Shown: in pieces, positions 1 through 5,514 of the stretch
How the letters are laid out: each line of letters starts with the position of its first letter
Numbering within the stretch: the stretch's first letter is position 1
Origin: Deltaproteobacteria bacterium
GTDB taxonomy: Bacteria > Desulfobacterota > DSM-4660 > Desulfatiglandales > Desulfatiglandaceae
DNA: 7,364 bases
Assembly (NCBI GenBank): GCA_018644785.1
Contig: JABGPV010000247.1
Span: forward strand, 1 to 7,364
Direction: 5' to 3'
Program-made: the position numbers and the translations under genes
The notes under the pieces: generated by a model
What the model was told of the DNA's origin: nothing
Seen by the model: only the letters and a program-made list of their open reading frames with translations
Database searches by the model: none

Positions 1-797
1 CGGTCGTCCAGGCGGGTCATGGCTTCAATGGCCATATCGGCACCTTTGTACGGCACCAGCCTGCCCACAAAGAGCAGCTTCAGCTTATCCCCGGTGCTCT
101 TCCGGGGTGTTCCAATAAATTCTTTGAGAATGCCGTTTTCGTAAAAGAGGCTGATATGGTGTTCAATCCTGAACAACTCCTTCAACATGTTCATGGTGTA
201 AGTGGAGCCTGCCAGGACCCTGTCCGCCTTTTTGTAGGTGTTGGCATAGCCGGGAAGCATCCTGGAAAATATTCTCAGAAAATTGAACCGGGCGAATTCT
301 TTCCTGGCCACATCCGTGAACCCTTCCGGGAAGGGAACGCCCCCGTTCACCGGTCCCAAAAGGAATGGAACCTCGTGGCAGGCCTTTATGAGCTTGACTG
401 GATATCTGGGAAGGATGGGGGTCATGGCATGGACCAGGTTATATTTTTTTTGCATGACACGCTTGGCATAGCGTTGGTAGACGAGTCGGTTGAACCCCCC
501 GTAAACGGGATATGAAAGCGCATGCTGAAGGGGCCAGTTTACCCCGCCCCTGGATGTCAACCGGTTGACAAACCCATAATATTTTTTCAAACAGTCGCTT
601 TCATGAATATAGTCAATTTCATGACCGCCTCTGACTTTCTCAAGGGCTACTCTATTCCGTTCATGGGTGACCAGGGTCACTTTAACCCGTTTTCGAATTC
701 CCCGATAGAAGTTGTAACCCACTAGGGGTACAGAAGCCCATTCCGGATTGCATTGTTCCATGACGAGCAATACATTCAGCATGTGGTTTGCTTTCAT
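1..797 (-). CDS. GT4-family glycosyltransferase, partial (C-terminus beyond left edge)
   Basis: The first 265 codons of a GT-B glycosyltransferase, open at the left edge with no stop. It is expected to transfer a sugar from a nucleotide-sugar donor to a lipid-linked repeat-unit precursor at the cytoplasmic face of the inner membrane. The N-terminal domain (about residues 7-200) begins with a hydrophobic beta strand (LNVLLVMEQ) and contains a GPVNGGVPFPEGF stretch at 148-160. The donor domain begins near 235 with the GT4 signature LLFVGRLVPYKGADMAIEA (241-259), where R246 and K251 are the expected donor-phosphate contacts; YENGI (219-223) matches the usual NG turn before it. The start at 797 is chosen because AGGAG lies 7 bases upstream and the ATG overlaps the TGA of the VanZ gene (ATGA), implying coupled translation. 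An ATG at 803 is too close to the AGGAG. GT4 membership is clear; sugar and linkage cannot be read from the sequence. Confidence 0.9.
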   Translation of the reverse strand, partial: MKANHMLNVLLVMEQCNPEWASVPLVGYNFYRGIRKRVKVTLVTHERNRVALEKVRGGHEIDYIHESDCLKKYYGFVNRLTSRGGVNWPLQHALSYPVYGGFNRLVYQRYAKRVMQKKYNLVHAMTPILPRYPVKLIKACHEVPFLLGPVNGGVPFPEGFTDVARKEFARFNFLRIFSRMLPGYANTYKKADRVLAGSTYTMNMLKELFRIEHHISLFYENGILKEFIGTPRKSTGDKLKLLFVGRLVPYKGADMAIEAMTRLDD

Positions 798-1282
798 TTC
801 CATTCTCCTGAGGGATGGTTCGGGCCGGTAATTTTTTGAGATTTCTCCTTAACGGCAGTTTTTTCAGACTTCTGCTTCGACTGGCCGGTTCGAAAGAAAA
901 ACCGGATAGTCAGTGCCAGCAATATCCCGACAACGGCGCCTACGTTGTTGGCGATCATATCCTCCGGGGAAAAATTTCTTCCCGGAACATATCGCTGAAA
1001 AATTTCCAGCAGAAAACCAAGGGGTGCTATGGAGGAGGACGTGATCAGGCCCATTCGAATGGAAGGAAAAAAGGCTGCGGGATAAAACGCCAGGAGAGAA
1101 AAAAGGATGACTCGCGCGATTTTATCTTTCCCGAAACCGGATTCGATTTCAGAAAGACCGGCCTGGGGAATGAGGGATGCGACGATCAAGAACATGACGC
1201 CCCCAAACCACAACACAGTAAGGGGTTTGGATATCAGTGCCATAAAGTAATTTCCAGGTCCCTTATTCGCTTTTAATTTCAT
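794..1282 (-). CDS. VanZ-family small integral membrane protein
   Basis: A 162-residue protein with four likely membrane helices (about 18-39, 54-72, 77-95, 110-130) and a charged, Lys/Ser-rich cytoplasmic tail (131-162). The family signature is present between helices 3 and 4: E93, Q96, P100-G101-R102, D108, N112, G115 and G119, giving the E..Q...PGR.....D...N..G...G pattern typical of VanZ-like proteins. The family is named after the teicoplanin-resistance protein VanZ, but members are common in polysaccharide loci, where their biochemical role is unknown. Here it lies between the polymerase gene (43-base gap) and the GT4 gene (4-base overlap), so a role in the same polysaccharide pathway is inferred. 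A TAA codon lies in frame 9 bases before the ATG at 1282, so the gene cannot start further upstream. The Shine-Dalgarno match there is weak, and an ATG at 1243 (residue 14, GGA 9 bases upstream) is an alternative start. Confidence 0.85.
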   Translation of the reverse strand: MKLKANKGPGNYFMALISKPLTVLWFGGVMFLIVASLIPQAGLSEIESGFGKDKIARVILFSLLAFYPAAFFPSIRMGLITSSSIAPLGFLLEIFQRYVPGRNFSPEDMIANNVGAVVGILLALTIRFFFRTGQSKQKSEKTAVKEKSQKITGPNHPSGEWK

Positions 1283-1325
1283 ATGTTTTTACCCAATGAG
1301 ATGATTCAAGTGCCATTGCATGAAT

Positions 1326-3152
1326 TCATATCCTTCGAACCCACCCTGTTTCCGTGTCTGCATCTACGTTGTTCCGGGTTTTTTCCGCCGGCTCATTCTT
1401 TTGATCCCCGGGCGGATCAGTTTGTCCCTGCGTCGTCCACCGGCGAGACGTCAGTTCCGTTGTATTGCTGCCGGGGCCTTGAAGGTTTCTCGGGCCCACA
1501 TAGTTTAATGCTTTGGTTTTTATTCCGGTGCTCTGTTTTTTTCCCCTGTCGGTATGAAGCGATCCATGGGTTTGACTGCTCCCAAAACGTGTTGGATGTT
1601 CGGGGGCTTTGTCCTTAAGAACGGCTAAGCCGATCCTTATTCCAACCCTGCCGGTGCTTCCGGATAACACCGGGTTTGTCAGTGATCGGACACCCAATGC
1701 GGTAGGCGTGCCGCCTTCTTTTGGTTCTGGAAAGCGCAGGGCGCCCAGATTTCGCTGGGTCCGGGGTGTGCTTTGATGAGGGGGCCGGCCAACGGTTAGT
1801 GTGTTTTTATCAGACAGGGTTTGCTGCTCCAATCCCGCCATCCCGTATTTGGCCACCAAACCCGATGCGCCGCCTGCGAAAATAATATAGCCCTGATTTA
1901 TCATACCGTTTAGCAAACAATCAATCATAAACAGAAGGGGGATGAAGGATATTACGGCGGTTGGTGCAAATTCGGGCTTACCCCAAAGCCTGGGTGGACA
2001 TTTCAAGAGGAAAAGGAGCATGGGGAGTATCAACACCAGGGTTACTGAAAAGAGACCGAAATACCCGCGTGTCCCCAAAACGATAATCCAGAACCCGTCT
2101 GTGGTGCTCTTGTCTTCGTTTGATTCTTCATCATATACTCTGGATCGACCCCAGCCCCCCCATCCGAAAAGGGGCCGCTCCAGCGCTTTGTCCACAAGAA
2201 TATCTTCGTTGTCAAATCTGAACTCCAATGATTCGGCCCGGTCCACGCTGAACTTTTCCGCGACCAGGTCAACCAGGTTCTGACCATCCCAGTATCCTGT
2301 TGCGCGGGTACCTATATAGGCCGGGGGGACAAGCAGAAGGGCCCAGACCAGAATTCCAATTTTCAATTTTGCCGTTATCATGAGGACCCCAAACCCCATG
2401 AGACACAAGGCAATGGCGCCGGATGATTTACAGGCAACGGCCGATCCGAGAAGAACGATGGCCAGCAAAACGGTGGGCGCTTGCCACATTTTCTTGGGGA
2501 ACACTTTGGTCCAGGTGCACCACAGCCCCACAAGGGCTGCCATGGATACCCATGTCCCGAGCATAATCCCATGCTCCATAAAAACCATGGGCCGATAGCC
2601 GTCCCCGCGCATCACCTGTGAAAAGTCGTGCTGCATATAGCCGTAAACAATACGGTGGGCCTGGGGGCTCATTTTGAGTTCAAACAGCACGAAGGGTGCA
2701 TAAATGAGCCCGGCCGCAAAAATGGATGTGCACAGCAACTTTATCCCGTCAGCGTTTGAAAAGTACAAACGCCCGACCATATAAGGAATACCCCAGGTTG
2801 TGAATGTGTTGAAAACTTCCTGTAACCCGTCTTTTGGCCCCAACCCATTGGTGACCGAAGCCGGAAACCCGGATATGCACCAGAAAAGCATGGGGATGTC
2901 AATGGGGTGGAGGGCTGCACCTTCCAGTTTTTCAGGGTCATATATTTTGATGGCGATCATTACACCGATGGCCGTTGCCGTCATTTTGTTATAGAGAATC
3001 AGCGGGATATTCAGTTTCGCCATGGGGAGGAACATGAGGGCGCCGAAAAAACAGATGATGACGGCCCGTTCCGGTTTGTATTTTGAGAAGCAATACAGAA
3101 CCATGGGGATGCAGCCATAAAGGGCAAGTAGGCATATGATGTTGCCGCGCAT
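1326..3152 (-). CDS. wzy: Wzy/WaaL-like O-antigen polymerase or ligase with unusual C-terminal tail
   Basis: A 608-residue polytopic membrane protein. Residues 1-435 contain about ten to twelve hydrophobic segments (for example 4-22, 30-45, 50-70, 139-158, 195-214, 226-245, 250-285, 354-383, 398-416). A large, probably periplasmic loop at about 286-352 holds the LERPLFGWGGWGR element (324-336), like the P..G.G motif of the Wzy_C/O-antigen ligase family. An R187-P-M-V-F-M-E-H-G segment before helix 195-214 is also typical of ligase/polymerase homologues. It would join repeat units at the periplasmic face, or ligate glycan to an acceptor; the two roles cannot be separated from sequence. Residues from about 441 to 608 are a hydrophilic, Thr/Gly/Pro/Arg-rich tail with no recognisable domain, whereas family members usually end soon after the last helix at 400-480 residues. 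The ATG at 3152 has only a weak ribosome-binding site. It follows the 185-base gap and precedes the VanZ gene. Confidence 0.8.
   Translation of the reverse strand: MRGNIICLLALYGCIPMVLYCFSKYKPERAVIICFFGALMFLPMAKLNIPLILYNKMTATAIGVMIAIKIYDPEKLEGAALHPIDIPMLFWCISGFPASVTNGLGPKDGLQEVFNTFTTWGIPYMVGRLYFSNADGIKLLCTSIFAAGLIYAPFVLFELKMSPQAHRIVYGYMQHDFSQVMRGDGYRPMVFMEHGIMLGTWVSMAALVGLWCTWTKVFPKKMWQAPTVLLAIVLLGSAVACKSSGAIALCLMGFGVLMITAKLKIGILVWALLLVPPAYIGTRATGYWDGQNLVDLVAEKFSVDRAESLEFRFDNEDILVDKALERPLFGWGGWGRSRVYDEESNEDKSTTDGFWIIVLGTRGYFGLFSVTLVLILPMLLFLLKCPPRLWGKPEFAPTAVISFIPLLFMIDCLLNGMINQGYIIFAGGASGLVAKYGMAGLEQQTLSDKNTLTVGRPPHQSTPRTQRNLGALRFPEPKEGGTPTALGVRSLTNPVLSGSTGRVGIRIGLAVLKDKAPEHPTRFGSSQTHGSLHTDRGKKQSTGIKTKALNYVGPRNLQGPGSNTTELTSRRWTTQGQTDPPGDQKNEPAEKTRNNVDADTETGWVRRI
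1630..1759. repeat. Cluster of nested short palindromes within the polymerase tail
   Basis: In the DNA encoding the hydrophilic polymerase tail, several inverted repeats crowd into about 130 bases. CCGATC (1630-1635) pairs with GATCGG (1684-1689), enclosing CCGGTG (1651-1656) with CACCGG (1668-1673). These are followed by GCGG (1699-1702) with CCGC (1711-1714), and CCCAG (1744-1748) with CTGGG (1755-1759). Each alone could be chance. Together they suggest a palindromic repeat unit inserted in frame, but copy number in the genome cannot be seen here. Confidence 0.35.
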
Positions 3153-3337
3153 ATGAAAGCTCGAAGGTGAATGCTCAAAGGTTAATACACCCGTAAAAAA
3201 TCTTTTTTACGGGCAATTGCGCATTATTCTATTGATTTAACACTAAAAATATTACGCTAAAACCTACAGTTTTTGACGGTTTACGAGTTTGTCAAGGTTA
3301 AAGTTCAAAGACTGCGGCTCGTTCCAAGTGTCAAATT
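3153..3337. other. AT-rich intergenic gap between co-polymerase and polymerase genes
   Basis: This is the only sizeable non-coding gap in the window and is clearly richer in A and T than the flanking genes. On the minus strand it has two TTGACA hexamers (3334-3329 and 3295-3290) and AT-rich hexamers such as TAATAT (3254-3249), but none is paired at the normal 16-18-base spacing, so no promoter can be asserted. TTGAC at 3273-3277 and GTCAA at 3291-3295 form a short inverted repeat. A near-duplicate of TCAAGGTTAA occurs at both ends of the gap (about 3175-3185 and 3292-3301). A perfect inverted repeat is listed separately. The gap is a plausible site for an internal promoter or for control of the downstream polymerase gene; this is inference. 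Confidence 0.5.
3190..3213. repeat. Perfect 11-base inverted repeat upstream of polymerase gene
   Basis: The arm CCCGTAAAAAA at 3190-3200 and its exact reverse complement TTTTTTACGGG at 3203-3213 are separated by 2 bases. In RNA it could form a hairpin of about 9 pairs with a small loop, ending 37 bases before the polymerase ATG. It lacks a T-run after the stem on either strand, so it is not a standard intrinsic terminator. It could be an operator, an attenuating or mRNA-stabilising hairpin, or a DNA palindrome with no function. Confidence 0.75.
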
Positions 3338-5512
3338 TCAAGTTTCACGTTTGTCGCTCAGCCTGTCTAGGATGAATTTCAAATAGGGTTTTTCCAGAAA
3401 TCTTTCCAGTCGGGTAGTGTATTTTGCCCCCCCCCAGTTGAGCACTGACGCCAGGGCGGGAACCTCCAGACGTATGAAGAACTGTGCGACTTCCCGGACC
3501 GAACGATACAGGGTGCGGTCCCCTTGAATGACCATGATTACGACGTCGGAGTGCATGGCGAGATACTCGGTAAAATCACTTTTCATGATCTGGGTGGAGT
3601 CGATCAGGACCATGTCGAAATGCTTTCCCGCTTCGGCCAGAACGGCCTCAAAGACAAGACTGGACTCAAGATTGTAGGGGGGGGGCGACGAAAAAATGAA
3701 GTTTACGTTCCGCTCAAAATCCGTGTAGACAGCCTCTTCAAAGGTCGCTTTTCCGCTCAGGACCTCCGAGAATCCGGGGTGTTCGGGTGGCAGGTCCAGC
3801 AACTTTCTCAAGGTTGGATGGTCGGAAGTGGCCTCGATGACCAGAACGCTGGGCAGCATCTGTCCAAGGTGGTGTGCGGTATTCAGGATGATTTCCGTAA
3901 CCCCGCTTTTACTGTCAACACCATTAAACAGGAATAGTTTTGTATTGTTGCGGGCCGAATCACGGTGAATCCGTAAAGCCAGGCTTCGCAATGCCTTGCT
4001 GGTTACGGATTCTTTGGCATCCAGGGTCACCCGCGAGAAGGGGACTCCTTCGGGCGCCCTCGATATGGGCCAGGTGGAAGGGTACCCGAGGGCCTTGACG
4101 ATGTTCTTGGGGCTGGTGATCCGATTGTCCATGAACTCTATGACCAAAAGGATGAATGTGACGATGCCAAAAGGCAGGACCAGGCATATCATGAAGAGCT
4201 TCTTGGCATTGCTTCCCGCCTGTGATTCGGGTTTTCGTGCCCTGGTGTAGATAGATATACGGCTGGGCACATTGCTCTGGACCATCAGCGCATTAATTCG
4301 CTTTTCATATGAGAAGAGGAGTTGGCGCATGTCCCACAGTTCAGCCTGGATCTGCTCTCCAATGATAAGACGTTCCGAATTCTCACCTGCCTCCTTTTTG
4401 GCCGCCTCCAGCTTCACAGAGATATCCGCCATGGAGATTTTTATGCTGTCGTATTTGGATTTTGCCTCAATCAGCCTTTTTTCCAGATCATACTCGCGTG
4501 TGCCATAGATGACTTTCCTGCCCAGTTCACGCACTTCCTCCGTCATGTCCAGTTCGTACTTCCGCATGGATTTCATACGATCCTCTGTGTATTTCCGCTC
4601 CGGGTTCGCCTTGGTCAGCCCGTCAAGGCTGGATCGCATTGCCTGCAGTTGCTGGTAGGTCCAGGACTGGGTCGAATCAAGCCCCCAGTCATTGGCAACC
4701 ATTTCTTCCACGTGAGGTTCCATGGAAAGTTTGGAGATTTCGATTTTCTCTTTCAACCGTTGCTCATAAAGATGCTCTGCATTCACCAGCTGGAGGTAGA
4801 GTTCCACATAGGCCTTCTGCAACTGCTCCGCTTTTTTGTAGTAGAAATTAAACTGCTCGCTGAAGCTGCTGGTATTTGTCATTTTGGCTAATTCGCGCAG
4901 CGTTGTTTGTTTTTCAATGATTTGGTTGTTCAGTTTCTTGCTTTCTGAACGGAGATATGTGAGACGGGCATCGTTTTGCGACCGTTTTTCGGTGTCGACG
5001 GTGTTCTTGTAAACGTCCATTACTTCGTTAAGGATAGGGGCAAGACCTTCGGGCGTATCTCCCTGAATGGCCATGTCGATGAGGTATGTTTGGTTCACCG
5101 GCTCAATGAAGAGTCTGTGGCTCAGCAGTAGGGCACATTTTTCTACGGGAAGCCCTTTTGGAAAGAAAGCATCTTTCTGCGCGGGTGTGAGATTCTTGAT
5201 TGCCTTTTGAAGAATCGTCATATCCCGCATCCGGTTGGCTTGGGTCCGGATAAAATCCTTGTATTGCCGCAGGATAGAGTTCTCCTCATTCTGAGCGAGG
5301 ATAGACTGCACCACAGGTTCTATTTTAATCTTGGAAGAGGCCTTGTAGAATGGCTTTATGCTCAGAAAGGCAAAGGGCGCCAGCAGGGTGAAACCGAAGT
5401 TGCCAAGGACGATAATGGTGACGATATTTCGATTCAGGAATCTGATAATATCGATCGGTTTGCTCTTTTTAGTCCCGGGAAGGAATGCCCCGTCGGCGCC
5501 TGCCATTGCCAT
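3338..5512 (-). CDS. Wzz/GumC-type polysaccharide co-polymerase fused to degenerate BY-kinase domain
   Basis: A 724-residue inner-membrane protein of the PCP-2 layout. One helix lies at about 29-53, followed by a long periplasmic region with coiled-coil stretches (about 170-270 and 305-410), and a second helix at 438-460 that ends in EFMDNRITSPKNI, the usual Wzz exit sequence. The C-terminal cytoplasmic domain (about 500-724) aligns by eye with the CpsD/Wzc tyrosine-kinase ATPase. However, the Walker A position reads NGVDSKSGVTEI (530-541) without the G.GKS/T lysine pattern, and Walker A' reads IEATSDHP (559-566) instead of IDAD..RP. Walker B keeps its Asp (LIDST, 636-640). No C-terminal tyrosine cluster is present. 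It should therefore set chain length and aid export, but is probably not an active kinase. The ATG at 5512 follows the flippase stop by 2 bases and has AAGG 8 bases upstream; a GTG at 5599 would overlap the flippase by 85 bases and is less likely. Two nine-base G/C runs lie within the kinase-like part. Confidence 0.87.
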   Translation of the reverse strand: MAMAGADGAFLPGTKKSKPIDIIRFLNRNIVTIIVLGNFGFTLLAPFAFLSIKPFYKASSKIKIEPVVQSILAQNEENSILRQYKDFIRTQANRMRDMTILQKAIKNLTPAQKDAFFPKGLPVEKCALLLSHRLFIEPVNQTYLIDMAIQGDTPEGLAPILNEVMDVYKNTVDTEKRSQNDARLTYLRSESKKLNNQIIEKQTTLRELAKMTNTSSFSEQFNFYYKKAEQLQKAYVELYLQLVNAEHLYEQRLKEKIEISKLSMEPHVEEMVANDWGLDSTQSWTYQQLQAMRSSLDGLTKANPERKYTEDRMKSMRKYELDMTEEVRELGRKVIYGTREYDLEKRLIEAKSKYDSIKISMADISVKLEAAKKEAGENSERLIIGEQIQAELWDMRQLLFSYEKRINALMVQSNVPSRISIYTRARKPESQAGSNAKKLFMICLVLPFGIVTFILLVIEFMDNRITSPKNIVKALGYPSTWPISRAPEGVPFSRVTLDAKESVTSKALRSLALRIHRDSARNNTKLFLFNGVDSKSGVTEIILNTAHHLGQMLPSVLVIEATSDHPTLRKLLDLPPEHPGFSEVLSGKATFEEAVYTDFERNVNFIFSSPPPYNLESSLVFEAVLAEAGKHFDMVLIDSTQIMKSDFTEYLAMHSDVVIMVIQGDRTLYRSVREVAQFFIRLEVPALASVLNWGGAKYTTRLERFLEKPYLKFILDRLSDKRET
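3427..3435. repeat. C9 homopolymer tract (G9 on coding strand) in co-polymerase gene
   Basis: Nine consecutive C bases on the plus strand, read as a G run on the coding strand. It encodes the Gly-Gly part of NWGGAKY near residues 691-697, about 30 residues from the C-terminus. A one-base slip would replace the last part of the kinase-like domain. Confidence 0.8.
3677..3685. repeat. G9 homopolymer tract (C9 on coding strand) in co-polymerase gene
   Basis: Nine consecutive G bases on the plus strand, encoding the Pro-Pro-Pro of SSPPPYN (residues 609-611). It lies in the kinase-like domain just before the Walker B-like LIDST. A one-base slip would cut off or scramble the last 110 or so residues while leaving both membrane helices and the periplasmic part intact. 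Confidence 0.8.
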
Positions 5513-5514
5513 TG

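Noticed and set aside
156..515. 119-codon plus-strand frame opposite the glycosyltransferase
   Set aside because: The minus-strand reading gives a clear GT4 protein with signature motif and start context; the plus-strand frame is a shadow.
815..1276. 153-codon open frame on the plus strand opposite the VanZ gene
   Set aside because: Its translation is Lys/Arg/Gly-rich without domain character, and it is fully antisense to a gene with a clear family signature.
1300..1315. Sigma-54-like -24 element (TGGCAC on the minus strand, 1315-1310) upstream of the VanZ gene
   Set aside because: There is no GC-containing -12 element at the required distance, so it is not a sigma-54 promoter.
1283..1618. 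111-codon plus-strand frame opposite the polymerase tail
   Set aside because: Considered because the tail itself is doubtful, but it has no ribosome-binding site and no recognisable domain, so it is not called.
3190..3213. Intrinsic terminator
   Set aside because: The perfect hairpin has an A/T-rich inner stem and no T-run after it on either strand; kept only as an inverted repeat.
3249..3295. Promoter formed by TTGACA (3295-3290) and TAATAT (3254-3249)
   Set aside because: The spacing between the hexamers is 35 bases, far from the 16-18 needed, and the hexamer at correct spacing from TTGACA is a poor -10 match.
4322..4891. 189-codon open frame on the plus strand opposite the co-polymerase gene
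   Set aside because: It is antisense to the coiled-coil coding region; its Phe/Leu/His-rich composition is the mirror of Glu/Lys/Gln codons on the real strand.
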